From assembly GCA_022652485.1 (NCBI GenBank), contig JALCRK010000011.1:1-64000 (forward strand): a DNA stretch of 64,000 nt. The letters run 5' to 3'. The notes under the pieces were generated by a model. It was not told the DNA's origin. It saw nothing but the letters and a program-made list of their open reading frames with translations, and made no database searches. A program made the translations under genes and the position numbers. The DNA comes from Sphingobium sp. GTDB taxonomy: Bacteria > Pseudomonadota > Alphaproteobacteria > Sphingomonadales > Sphingomonadaceae. Numbering within the stretch: the stretch's first letter is position 1; every line of letters begins with the position of its first letter. Of the stretch, positions 26,658-34,854 are shown in pieces.

Positions 26658-27183
26658 GGTTGTGACTCTCCGAATTTGCGTCCTTTTCGCGCAGCAGGAG
26701 CGCGCGCGCAAGCAGGATCAGCACGCCGATGGTGATGGCGGCGTCCGCAAGGTTGAAAATGAGGAACGGCCGCCATTCGCCGAAGTGAAGATCGGCGAAA
26801 TCGACCACGAAACCGAGGCGCACCCGGTCTATGATATTGCCGAGCGCGCCGCCCAATACGAGGCCGAGCGCCATGACATCCTGACGGGAACGCTCGCGCC
26901 ACATCCACACCAGCACGAAGGCAGAGATCGCGGCGGTCATCGCGACCAGCAGCCAGCGCGCGGTATCCGTGCTCGCATGGAGAAAGCCCATCGAGATGCC
27001 CCGGTTCTCGACCCAGCGCAGCGCGAAAATGGGCAGCAGCGGCAGGCCTTCATCGCCGCGCGATTCGAGCTGGAGGGGGACGGTGACGATATATTTGGTG
27101 AGCTGATCGAGCAGGAGGACGAGCGCGGCGAGGCCGAGGCCGAGCTTGCGGTGGAGCGGGGGGAGGAGGGGGAGGGCGGTCAT
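26650..27183 (-). CDS. lspA: Lipoprotein signal peptidase (signal peptidase II)
   Basis: Inner-membrane aspartyl protease that cleaves lipoprotein signal peptides after lipidation. The 177-residue protein has four membrane segments and both catalytic aspartate blocks, NIIDR and FNLADAAI. The N-terminal conserved block reads ENRGISMGF, where many LspA proteins have NxGAAFS, so this segment is atypical. It follows ileS in the conserved ribF-ileS-lspA order and overlaps the DUF3035 gene. The ileS-lspA spacer is filled by a palindromic repeat. Confidence 0.95.
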   Translation of the reverse strand: MTALPLLPPLHRKLGLGLAALVLLLDQLTKYIVTVPLQLESRGDEGLPLLPIFALRWVENRGISMGFLHASTDTARWLLVAMTAAISAFVLVWMWRERSRQDVMALGLVLGGALGNIIDRVRLGFVVDFADLHFGEWRPFLIFNLADAAITIGVLILLARALLLREKDANSESHNHA

Positions 27184-27193
27184 TGCTTTATTC

Positions 27194-27284
27194 CGTCACC
27201 CCGGACTTGATCCGGGGTCCATCCCGCCTTCGGCGAGGCGGGAGGAGGGGAAAAGCGGGACCCCGGGTCAAGCCCGGGGTGACG
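27194..27284. repeat. Palindromic element, CCCGGA/TCCGGG family, between lspA and ileS
   Basis: Begins CGTCACCCCGGACTTGATCC and ends TCAAGCCCGGGGTGACG, with a second inner hairpin CCCGCCTTCGGCGAGGCGGG. It fills the spacer between two cotranscribed genes. The same family recurs at 29518-29603 (inside ileS), 34709-34832 and 53145-53221. Confidence 0.85.
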
Positions 27285-27301
27285 AGGTTGGTGTAAGAGG
27301 C

Positions 27302-30300
27302 TCACGCCAGAATGTCCTCGCAGCGGTCGCACAGGTCGCCGTCTTCGGTCACTTCTGGCAGGTGGCGCCAGCAGCGGCCGCATTTGTGGTTTTCGGTAGG
27401 GACTACCTGAATTCCGATTCCCAGGTTCGCGGGCACATATGCGCCTTCAGGATGGGCGACCACGATCTCGGCAGCGTCACTCTGACCGATATTATGTGCC
27501 ACAACTGTCTCAAACTGGACTTCGGAAACGATGAAAAGCTCTGATGCCAAGGCTGTGCCCATTCGCTCCAGATCGTCGTTCTTGCTGAAACTGACTATAA
27601 TTTCGGCCTCAAGGCTCGAGCGTACAGTCTTTTCGCGGCGGAGCGGTTCAATAACCTCGTTCACCGACTTGCGATAGGCAAGAACACGCTCCCATTTCTG
27701 CCCCAGCCCCTCATCCAAAAACCCGTCATTCCCGCGCAGGCGGGAATCCAGTTCCGGCGTTGCTGCTGGATCCCCGCTTTCGCGGGGATGACGCGGGGGT
27801 GAGGTATCGGCAGGCGCATCGGGATGACGAGAGAGGAGGGACTGGAAGTCCGGCCAGTCCAGCATGTGCACGCTGTCCGTCTGCGGGAACCGTGATTTCC
27901 ACACTTCTTCCGCCGTGAAGGGGATGATCGGCGCGGCGTAGCGCACGAGGGCGTGGAACAGCAGATCGAGCACGGTGCGGTAGGCGCGGCGCTTGTCGGT
28001 CTGTTTGCCCGTTTCCGGGTTCACGTCGCAGTAGAGGCAGTCCTTGCGGATGTCGAAGAAGAACGCGCTGAGATCGATATTGGCGAAATCATTGAGTGCG
28101 CGGGTGTAGCGGCTGAATTCGAGCCAGTTTTCGCTGGCGCGGTCAGACACCACTTCGCGCAACGTCGCATCCAGTTCGGCGAGGCGGTGGAGCATGTAGC
28201 GCTCCAGCTCCGGCATGTCGTTCACCGGCACCTTCTCGGCCTCGGTGAAGCCTTCGAGCGCGCCCAGCAGATAGCGGAAGGTGTTGCGGAGCTTGCGGTA
28301 GGCGTCAGAGCTTCCCGCGAGCACTTCCTTGCCGATGCGCACATCGTCGAAATAGTCGGTGCTGGCGACCCACATGCGGAGGATGTCCGCGCCGCTCTCG
28401 CTCATGATCTTCAGGGGATCGACGACATTGCCGAGCGATTTGGACATTTTGCGGCCCTGCCCATCCAACGCAAAGCCGTGGGTGAGGACGGATTTATAGG
28501 GCGCGCGGCCCCTCGTGCCGCAGCTTTCCAGCAGCGAGGACTGGAACCAGCCGCGATGCTGATCCGACCCTTCGAGGTAAAGGTCCGCGCGGTCGTCCGC
28601 GTTGGTGCCAAACTGCGGTTCGACCACGAAGCTGTGGGTGGAGCCGCTATCGAACCACACGTCGAGGATGTCATTCACGACCTCATAGTCTTCGAGCTTG
28701 TGGTCCGGGCCGAGGAGCGCCTGATGATCCGCGCCGAACCATGCGTCCGCGCCGGCGTTCATAAAGGCTTCGCGGATGCGGGCGTTGACGGCTGGGTCGC
28801 GCAAATAGTCGCCGGTCTGGCGGTGGACATAGAGCGCGATGGGCACGCCCCAGGCGCGCTGGCGGCTGATGACCCAGTCGGGCCGGTCGGCGACCATCGC
28901 GTGGATGCGGTTGCGCGAACGCGTCGGCACCCAGCGCGTGTCCTCGATGGCGGCGAGGGCGGTCTGGCGGAGGGTTGTGGTGTTGGACCCTTGCGCTTCC
29001 CGAATTTCCGCTTCGTTCGCGCAGAGTGGAATATCCTCCGCGCGCCCCGGCGCTTGCGCGCCGGTCTCCGCGCGGCGACCATCCCCCGGATGGTCGCTAT
29101 TCGCGCTCCGATCCATCGGGATGAACCATTGCGGGGTGCAGCGATAGATGATCCGCGCCTTGGAGCGCCATGAGTGCGGGTAGCTGTGACGGAAATCTGA
29201 CGCCGAGAGGAGCGCGCCCGCCGCGCGGAGGTCTGTGCAGATCGGGCCATCGGGCGCGTTGAACTTGGTGTTGATGACCGAGCCCTGCCCGCCGAGCCAT
29301 GCCCAGTCGTCGCGGTAGAAGCCGCCCGCGTTGACCGCGAAGACCGGGTCGATGCCCAGCGGCTTGCAGGCGAGGAAATCCTCCTCGCCATGATCGGGCG
29401 CCATGTGGACAAGGCCGGTGCCCGCGTCGGTCGTCACGTGCGGCGCGGGGAGGAAGGGGCGGGGGCGGAGGAAGAACTCGGCCAGCGGGGATGAGGGGTG
29501 GAGCGTGTTCTTGCCTTCGTCACCCCGGACCTGATCCGGGGCCCCGCTGTTTTCGTCAGCGCCGGAAGAAGAAGCGGGACCCCGGGTCAAGCCCGGGGTG
29601 ACGAGAAGGTTGGCGATCGGGTGGCGGGCGGTCGCTCCGGCGAGGGCAGTGCCTTTGCCGCGCCAGACTATTTCGTCATCCCCGCGTACGCGGGGATCCA
29701 GTTCTGCCGCCGTATCTGGATTCCCGCTTTCGCGGGAATGACGGGACAGGAAGGCAGACTTCAGCGCATCGGCAACAAGAAAACGGCGCCCGTCCGCGGC
29801 GACCATAACCACATACTCGATCTCCTCCCCATAGGCGATGCCCTGGTTGGTGGGGATGGTCCACGGGGTGGTGGTCCAGATGACGGCGTAGGCGCCGACC
29901 AGCTCCGGCGCGTTGGGTGCTTCGGTGATCTCGAACGCGACGTCGATCTGCGTAGAGGTTACGTCCTCATATTCGACTTCGGCCTCGGCTAAAGCCGTCT
30001 TCTCGACCGGGGACCACATCACCGGCTTCGCGCCGCGATAGAGCTGGCCGCTTTCGGCGAACTTCAAAAGCTCGCCGACGATGGCGGCTTCCGCCTCGTA
30101 CTTCATGGTGAGGTAGGGATTGTCCCAGTCGCCCATGATGCCGAGGCGCTTGAACTGCTCGCGCTGCACATCGACCCAGGTGTCGGCATAGGCGCGGCAC
30201 TGGGCGCGGAACTCGGATGCGGGCACCTCGTCCTTGTTGAGCTTCTTCTTGCGGTACTCTTCCTCGATCTTCCACTCGATGGGGAGACCGTGGCAATCCC

Positions 30301-30601
30301 AGCCGGGGGTGTAGGGCGCGTCCTTGCCGGTCAGCGTCTGTGCGCGGACGATGATGTCCTTCAGCACCTTGTTGAGCGCGTGGCCCATGTGGATGTCGCC
30401 GTTCGCGTAGGGCGGGCCGTCATGCAGCACGAAGCGCTCCCGCCCTTTGCGGGCGGCGCGCAGCTTGCCGTAGAGATTGTCCTCCTCCCACTGCGCGGCG
30501 ATGGCCGGTTCCTTCTGGGCAAGGCCCGCCTTCATCGGAAAGTCGGTCTTGGGCAGGAATACGGTGTCTTTATAGTCTTTGGGTTCGGGCGCGTCGGTCA
30601 T
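27302..30601 (-). CDS. ileS: Isoleucyl-tRNA synthetase with in-frame repeat-derived insertions
   Basis: Charges tRNA-Ile and edits misactivated valine. The protein is 1099 residues, about 150 longer than the usual 940. It has the class I HIGH variant in NGDIHMGHALNKVL, KMSKS in GRKMSKSLGNV, the editing block GTGLVHMAPDHGEEDF, and the C-terminal zinc site CGRCW...CDRC. Extra segments match palindromic repeats: residues about 287-310 and 333-362 in the editing domain, about 496-545 after WFIPMD, and about 937-960 before the C-terminal domain. The frame stays open through all of them. The gene must be essential, so the inserts are presumably tolerated. It sits between ribF and lspA. Confidence 0.97.
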   Translation of the reverse strand: MTDAPEPKDYKDTVFLPKTDFPMKAGLAQKEPAIAAQWEEDNLYGKLRAARKGRERFVLHDGPPYANGDIHMGHALNKVLKDIIVRAQTLTGKDAPYTPGWDCHGLPIEWKIEEEYRKKKLNKDEVPASEFRAQCRAYADTWVDVQREQFKRLGIMGDWDNPYLTMKYEAEAAIVGELLKFAESGQLYRGAKPVMWSPVEKTALAEAEVEYEDVTSTQIDVAFEITEAPNAPELVGAYAVIWTTTPWTIPTNQGIAYGEEIEYVVMVAADGRRFLVADALKSAFLSRHSRESGNPDTAAELDPRVRGDDEIVWRGKGTALAGATARHPIANLLVTPGLTRGPASSSGADENSGAPDQVRGDEGKNTLHPSSPLAEFFLRPRPFLPAPHVTTDAGTGLVHMAPDHGEEDFLACKPLGIDPVFAVNAGGFYRDDWAWLGGQGSVINTKFNAPDGPICTDLRAAGALLSASDFRHSYPHSWRSKARIIYRCTPQWFIPMDRSANSDHPGDGRRAETGAQAPGRAEDIPLCANEAEIREAQGSNTTTLRQTALAAIEDTRWVPTRSRNRIHAMVADRPDWVISRQRAWGVPIALYVHRQTGDYLRDPAVNARIREAFMNAGADAWFGADHQALLGPDHKLEDYEVVNDILDVWFDSGSTHSFVVEPQFGTNADDRADLYLEGSDQHRGWFQSSLLESCGTRGRAPYKSVLTHGFALDGQGRKMSKSLGNVVDPLKIMSESGADILRMWVASTDYFDDVRIGKEVLAGSSDAYRKLRNTFRYLLGALEGFTEAEKVPVNDMPELERYMLHRLAELDATLREVVSDRASENWLEFSRYTRALNDFANIDLSAFFFDIRKDCLYCDVNPETGKQTDKRRAYRTVLDLLFHALVRYAAPIIPFTAEEVWKSRFPQTDSVHMLDWPDFQSLLSRHPDAPADTSPPRHPRESGDPAATPELDSRLRGNDGFLDEGLGQKWERVLAYRKSVNEVIEPLRREKTVRSSLEAEIIVSFSKNDDLERMGTALASELFIVSEVQFETVVAHNIGQSDAAEIVVAHPEGAYVPANLGIGIQVVPTENHKCGRCWRHLPEVTEDGDLCDRCEDILA
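27724..27793. repeat. Palindromic repeat inside ileS (CCCGC/GCGGG family, copy 1)
   Basis: Begins CGTCATTCCCGCGCAGGCGG and ends CTTTCGCGGGGATGACG. Read in the ileS frame it gives HPRESGDPAA...LDSRLRGND, the same peptide frame as the copy at 29674-29743. It lies between the LDWPD block and the C-terminal QKWERV helix. A third, intergenic copy is at 55449-55521. Confidence 0.9.
29041..29100. repeat. Palindrome-rich insertion inside ileS, distinct type
   Basis: GCGACCATCC-CCC-GGATGGTCGC (29075-29097) is a perfect palindrome with 10-bp arms, next to CCGGCGCTTGCGCGCCGG. It encodes part of an extra segment of roughly 45 residues (SDHPGDGRRAETGAQ...) between WFIPMD and LRQTALAAI, which are nearly adjacent in other IleS proteins. 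It does not match the other repeat families in the window, so its origin is less certain. Confidence 0.55.
29518..29603. repeat. Palindromic repeat inside ileS (CCCGGA/TCCGGG family)
   Basis: Begins CGTCACCCCGGACCTGATCC and ends GGGTCAAGCCCGGGGTGACG, nearly the same as the element between lspA and ileS. In the ileS frame it gives VTPGLTRGPA...APDQVRGD. It lies in the editing domain between ATARHPIA and the HVTTDAGTG block. Confidence 0.9.
29674..29743. repeat. Palindromic repeat inside ileS (CCCGC/GCGGG family, copy 2)
   Basis: Begins CGTCATCCCCGCGTACGCGG and ends CTTTCGCGGGAATGACG. In the ileS frame it gives SRHSRESGNPD...LDPRVRGDD, the same frame as copy 1. It lies in the editing domain just after RRFLVADAL. 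Copies 1 and 2 are both 70 bp long. Confidence 0.9.
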
Positions 30602-30631
30602 ATCTGGCTCGGAAAGAGGGAATAGCGCGCT

Positions 30632-31573
30632 CTAGGGCAGCAGCGACGTCTCCGCAAGGATTTGCCGCGCGGCGTCACAGTCCTTGGCGATCTGGGCTTT
30701 CAGCGCATCGAGGCCATCGAGCTTCGCCTCCGGGCGGAGCCAGGCGATGAGCTGCACCTCCACGGTCTGGCCGTAGAGATCGCCGGAGAAGTCGAAGAAA
30801 TAGGCTTCGAGCAGCTCGACCGGGGGATCGAACATCGGCCGGATGCCGAGATTGGCGACGCCATCGACCACGCGGCCATCTGCGAGCCGCGCCCGCACCG
30901 CATAGACGCCATAGGCCGGGCGGAGATAGGAACCGAGCGCGATATTGGCGGTGGGGAAATCGAGCGTGCGCCCGAGCTTCGCGCCGTGTTGCACCACGCC
31001 CTCGATCGCGAAAGGCCGGGTGAGAAGGCGGGTGGCAGCCGCGCAATCGCCGGATCGCAGCGCGGCGCGGATGCGACTCGAGGAGACAGTCGCGCCGCTC
31101 TCGTCGGTGATGGCGGCCACGGCCTCCGCGCGCAGGCCGAGCGGCGCGCCCAGCTCCTTCAGCACACCGACCGAGCCGCTGCGCCCCTTGCCGAAGGTGA
31201 AATCCTCCCCCGTCACCACACCCGCCGCACCGAGATGATCGACCAGCAGCGCGACAAACTCCTCCGCGCTTTTGGCGGCAAGATCGGCGGTGAAATGAAA
31301 CAGCAGCATTGCGTCCGCGCCTGCTGCGCCGAACAGTCGTTCGCGCTGATCGAGCGTGGTGAGGCGGAAGGGCGGCGTATCGGGCCGGAACAGGCGCATC
31401 GGGTGGGGATCGAACGTCGCGACGACGACGGGGCGGCCTTCGGCCCGCGCCCAGTCTATCGCGCGGCCGACCACCGCCTGATGCCCGCTGTGAAAGCCAT
31501 CGAAATTGCCGAGCGCCATGATGCTCCCGCGCAGATGCGACGGTATCGGCCCGGTATCGTTCAAGCGCACCAT
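30632..31573 (-). CDS. ribF: Bifunctional riboflavin kinase / FMN adenylyltransferase
   Basis: Makes FMN from riboflavin and then FAD. The 313-residue protein has an N-terminal nucleotidyltransferase domain with GNFDGFHSGHQAVV (HxGH motif) and SSSRIRAALRSGD, and a C-terminal flavokinase domain with GRTLDFPTANIAL and GVYAVRA. Length fits the family. It lies 30 bp upstream of ileS in the conserved ribF-ileS-lspA order and 143 bp after folA. That spacer contains nothing I recognise. Confidence 0.97.
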   Translation of the reverse strand: MVRLNDTGPIPSHLRGSIMALGNFDGFHSGHQAVVGRAIDWARAEGRPVVVATFDPHPMRLFRPDTPPFRLTTLDQRERLFGAAGADAMLLFHFTADLAAKSAEEFVALLVDHLGAAGVVTGEDFTFGKGRSGSVGVLKELGAPLGLRAEAVAAITDESGATVSSSRIRAALRSGDCAAATRLLTRPFAIEGVVQHGAKLGRTLDFPTANIALGSYLRPAYGVYAVRARLADGRVVDGVANLGIRPMFDPPVELLEAYFFDFSGDLYGQTVEVQLIAWLRPEAKLDGLDALKAQIAKDCDAARQILAETSLLP

Positions 31574-31716
31574 ATGGCGCGGCTATAGCAATGTTGCGCG
31601 GTGACGCAATCATGGGGGAGTGGATTGTGAGAATCCGCGAGCGCCGCAGTCCGTTCCGTGGGCGTCATGTCGATGCTGCTGTCGCCCGGCAAGGAGAGCA
31701 GGGCGGCAGTGCGGGG

Positions 31717-32220
31717 TTAGCCTGCCTGTTGCCCGGCCCGCCGCAGCGTGACGAAACTGTAGGCCGGGCGGGTATTTTCCGCCGGGTGATCCTCGCGCGC
31801 GGTTTCGATCCAGATGGCCGGGTCCGGCAGATCGATATGCGTGTCGCCCTCCGCCGCGATATGCACCAGCGTCAGCTCGATGCGGTCGGCATGGGGAAGG
31901 AACTGGGCGTAGATCTCCGCGCCGCCGATGATCGAGATGTGCGGCGCGTTGGCAAGGTGCAGCGCGTCTTCGACGCTGTGAGCCACTTCCGCGCCATCTT
32001 CCTGCCACGCGGTGTCGCGGGTGAGGACGATATGCCGGCGCCCTTCGAGCAGGCCGGGGAGGCTCTCGAACGTCTTGCGCCCCATGACCATCGGCGTGCC
32101 CTGCGTCAGCGCCTTGAAGTGGCGCAGGTCGGCCGGGAGGTGCCACGGCAGGCGGCCTTCATGGCCGATCACGCCATTGTCCGCACGGGCGAGGATGAGG
32201 ACGATTTCCGGATGGTTCAT
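31717..32220 (-). CDS. folA: Dihydrofolate reductase
   Basis: Reduces dihydrofolate to tetrahydrofolate with NADPH. The 167-residue protein starts at MNHPEIVLILARADNGVIG and has the active-site block LPWHLPADLRHFKALT, the NADPH-binding VMGRKTFESLP and the IIGGAEIYAQ motif. Its start lies 8 bp after the purK stop, so it is cotranscribed with purE-purK. The C-terminal SFVTLRR strand is typical. Complete, no anomalies. Confidence 0.96.
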   Translation of the reverse strand: MNHPEIVLILARADNGVIGHEGRLPWHLPADLRHFKALTQGTPMVMGRKTFESLPGLLEGRRHIVLTRDTAWQEDGAEVAHSVEDALHLANAPHISIIGGAEIYAQFLPHADRIELTLVHIAAEGDTHIDLPDPAIWIETAREDHPAENTRPAYSFVTLRRAGQQAG

Positions 32221-32228
32221 GCGCCGTC

Positions 32229-33314
32229 CTATAGCTCCAGCCGGGTGACATGACCCATCTTGCGCCCCGGCTTCGCGCCATGCTTGCCGTAGAGATGAAG
32301 ATGATTTGCAGGGTCGGCAAGGATTTCCTGCCACTGATGCACTTCCGCGCCAATGAGGTTGCGCATTGCGACGCCGCGCGCGGCGAGCGCCGTATCGCCC
32401 AGCGGAAGCCCGCAGATGGCGCGGATATGGTTCTCGAACTGGCTGGTGAGCGCGCCCTCGATCGTCCAGTGGCCGCTGTTGTGGACGCGCGGGGCCATCT
32501 CGTTGAACACCGGGCCGGTCTCGCACGCGAAGAATTCGAGGGTGAGCACGCCGACATAATCGAGCTGGTTCGCCACCTTGGCGGCGAGGGCACGGGCGGC
32601 GTCCGTCTGGCTCTGGATCAGCGCAGGCGCGGGCAGGGTGGAGGTGGCGAGGATGCCATCGACATGCACGTTCCGGGGGCTGTCCCAGAAGCCGATGGCG
32701 CCGTCCGCCCCGCGCGCGAGGATGACGGAGAATTCCATCTCGAAGGTGACGAAGCCTTCGAGGATGCAGGGCTGGGCGTTGACGGCCTGCCATGCCGCCT
32801 CTGCCTCGCCGGGCGCGCCGGTGAGGCGGACCTGACCCTTGCCATCATAGCCGAATCGGTTGGTCTTGAGGATAGCGGGGGTGCCGATATGGTTAATTGC
32901 CGCCTTGAGATCGGCGAGGTTGTTCACGGCGGCGAAGGGCGCGGTGGCGCCGCCCAGGTCCGCCACGAAGCTCTTTTCCTTGAGGCGGTCCTGCGCGATC
33001 CGCAGCGCCTCGACATTGGGCCGCACGAGGCCGTGATGGCTGAGCGTTTCGATCGCGCCGCTGTCGATATTCTCGAACTCGTAGGTGAGCACATCGACCG
33101 CATCGGCGAAATCGCCCAGCCGTTGGCTGTCCTCATAGGCGCCCTGCGTCCACTGCGCGCAGGTGTCCGCCGCCGGGCCGCTCTGCTCCGGCGCATAGAC
33201 ATGGGTGCGATAGCCCAGCTGGGCCGCCGCCACGCCCAGCATCCGCCCAAGCTGGCCGCCGCCGATAATGCCGATGTTGGAGCCGGGAGGAAGCGGAGTC
33301 ATGCGTATATTCAT
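32229..33314 (-). CDS. purK: N5-carboxyaminoimidazole ribonucleotide synthase
   Basis: ATP-dependent carboxylation of AIR to N5-CAIR in purine synthesis. The 361-residue ATP-grasp protein starts with the dinucleotide-like motif [17 protein letters not shown] and has [13 protein letters not shown], the ATP-grasp lid, and the substrate block [18 protein letters not shown]. Its start overlaps purE by 4 bp (33311-33314), so the two are translationally coupled. The pair carries out consecutive steps. Confidence 0.97.
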   Translation of the reverse strand: MNIRMTPLPPGSNIGIIGGGQLGRMLGVAAAQLGYRTHVYAPEQSGPAADTCAQWTQGAYEDSQRLGDFADAVDVLTYEFENIDSGAIETLSHHGLVRPNVEALRIAQDRLKEKSFVADLGGATAPFAAVNNLADLKAAINHIGTPAILKTNRFGYDGKGQVRLTGAPGEAEAAWQAVNAQPCILEGFVTFEMEFSVILARGADGAIGFWDSPRNVHVDGILATSTLPAPALIQSQTDAARALAAKVANQLDYVGVLTLEFFACETGPVFNEMAPRVHNSGHWTIEGALTSQFENHIRAICGLPLGDTALAARGVAMRNLIGAEVHQWQEILADPANHLHLYGKHGAKPGRKMGHVTRLEL

Positions 33315-33814
33315 TCCGGCTCCTGCGCCACGTCAGCGGTCTGCTTCGCGCGCCAGGCGTCCAGCCGGGCGGCCAGTGCCTCGTCCGTGGTGGCGAGCAT
33401 CGCGGCGGCGAGGAGGGCGGCGTTGACCGCGCCGGCCTTGCCGATCGCCAGCGTGCCGACGGGAATGCCGGCGGGCATCTGGACGATGGAGAGCAGGCTG
33501 TCCATGCCCGAAAGCGCCTTCGATTCGACCGGCACGCCCAGCACCGGCAGGCGCGTCATGCTGGCCGCCATGCCGGGGAGATGCGCCGCGCCGCCCGCGC
33601 CCGCGATGATGGCCTTCAACCCGCGCGCCACCGCGCCGGTCGCGTAGTCATAGAGCCGCTGCGGCGTGCGATGGGCGGAGACGACCTTGCACTCGTGCGG
33701 CACGCCCAGTGCGGCGAGCGTCTCGCTCACATGGCGCATCGTCTCCCAGTCCGACCGGCTGCCCATGATGACGCCGATAATGGGTTGTTCCTGCTGGGTT
33801 GCTGCCGCCGTCAT
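33311..33814 (-). CDS. purE: N5-carboxyaminoimidazole ribonucleotide mutase
   Basis: Moves the carboxyl group of N5-CAIR to give CAIR in purine synthesis. The 167-residue protein has the class I PurE blocks [24 protein letters not shown] and [13 protein letters not shown]. The start MTAAATQQ gives the usual length; the frame stays open to 33880 without coding signal. It is the first gene of the purE-purK-folA-ribF-ileS-lspA run and is divergent from the diguanylate cyclase across a 193-bp spacer in which I see no clear operator. Confidence 0.97.
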   Translation of the reverse strand: MTAAATQQEQPIIGVIMGSRSDWETMRHVSETLAALGVPHECKVVSAHRTPQRLYDYATGAVARGLKAIIAGAGGAAHLPGMAASMTRLPVLGVPVESKALSGMDSLLSIVQMPAGIPVGTLAIGKAGAVNAALLAAAMLATTDEALAARLDAWRAKQTADVAQEPE

Positions 33815-34007
33815 GTATTTCCGCCTTCTCCCTGTCAGCATTCCGGCCTTAGAGGGTGATCGGAAATTATCCAAGATCAATTCACGACGAACCGATGTCG
33901 CTATTCACCTATCCGTAAGCTGGAACCCATCATTATGCTCTTCGTTGTGATTCCCGTTCGAAGCGGATGAGTCGCGATGTGGGCCACAATCAGGGACTGG
34001 ACAGTGC

Positions 34008-34685
34008 ATGGCTGGTAAAGGCCGGGAGCAGGACGATTCCGCTGGTGCCGCAGCACGGGCGGGGCAGGCGCAGGCCGTCGCGCCCGATGCGCTGTCCGCC
34101 GCCATCATCACGGAGCTGAAGGCCGAGGTGATGGCTCTGCGGCGCGAGCTGCGCCTGCTGCGCATCGCCAATCAGGAGCTGGAGCGGGTGGCGATCCGCG
34201 ACACGCTGACCCCGCTCTATAACCGGCGCTATCTGCTCGGCGCGCTGCATGAGCGCATCGCGCGGGCAAAGCGCTATGGCGCGGCGTCCGCCGTGCTGTT
34301 CATCGACATCAACCGGATGAAGCAGATCAACGATGCCTATGGCCACAGCGCGGGCGACTTCGCGCTGGTCCACGCGGCGCAGCTCGTGCACACGCACATC
34401 CGCGAGACGGACGTCGCCGCGCGTCTGGGCGGGGACGAGTTCGCGATCATCCTTGAGGAGGTCGACGAGACGCAGGCGCAGGCGAAGGCCGATCAGCTCG
34501 ATGCCGTGCTGCGCGGCACCGAATGCCGCTATGGCGAGGTGATCCTGCCGCTGTCCGCATCGATAGGATGGAGCATGGTATTGCCGCATGACACGGTCGA
34601 CGCGCTGATCGAGCGGGCGGACATCGATATGTATCGGCGCAAGCGTGCGTCTTATGAGGCCGGTTCGGAAGACCGCGCGGCTTAG
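34008..34685 (+). CDS. Small cytoplasmic diguanylate cyclase
   Basis: Predicted to make c-di-GMP from two GTP. The 225-residue protein has a short coiled coil (about residues 35-65, ITELKAEVMALRRELRLL), then a GGDEF domain with intact GGDEF at 141-145. The RETD at 132-135, five residues upstream, is a proper inhibitory RxxD site, so feedback by c-di-GMP is likely. There is no sensor domain or membrane segment, which suggests control by partner proteins or expression. It is monocistronic, and a palindromic repeat follows its stop. Confidence 0.92.
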   Translation: MAGKGREQDDSAGAAARAGQAQAVAPDALSAAIITELKAEVMALRRELRLLRIANQELERVAIRDTLTPLYNRRYLLGALHERIARAKRYGAASAVLFIDINRMKQINDAYGHSAGDFALVHAAQLVHTHIRETDVAARLGGDEFAIILEEVDETQAQAKADQLDAVLRGTECRYGEVILPLSASIGWSMVLPHDTVDALIERADIDMYRRKRASYEAGSEDRAA

Positions 34686-34708
34686 AGATCGCCCTGGCTC
34701 ATTTCATG

Positions 34709-34832
34709 CGTCATCCCGGAAGCTGATTTTCTCCAAATCCGGCAGGATCTGGCCAGAAAATCGCGCTATCCGGGATCCGGCCTGATTAGTTGCGCCTCGA
34801 TCACCGGATCCCGGATCAAGTCCGGGATGACG
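34709..34832. repeat. Palindromic element, CCCGGA/TCCGGG family, long variant
   Basis: Starts GCGTCATCCCGGA and ends GGATCAAGTCCGGGATGACG, with GGATTTGGAGAAAAT-like inner pairing (ATTTTCTCCAAATCC near 34727 and CCAGAAAATCGCG near 34753). It lies between the diguanylate cyclase and the convergent PepSY gene and fills most of the 34686-34854 gap. Confidence 0.7.
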
Positions 34833-34854
34833 AAAGGATATGTCTCGCGCCCGG

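Noticed and set aside
27953..29173. A 406-codon open frame antisense to ileS
   Set aside because: Shadow of ileS; no recognisable domain or ribosome site.
27194..29743. CRISPR array made of the CGTCAT-type repeats
   Set aside because: Elements are palindromic, widely and irregularly spaced, and partly inside a gene; no spacer pattern or cas gene.
32250..33647. A 465-codon open frame antisense to purK and purE
   Set aside because: Spans two coupled genes on the other strand, with no domain pattern.
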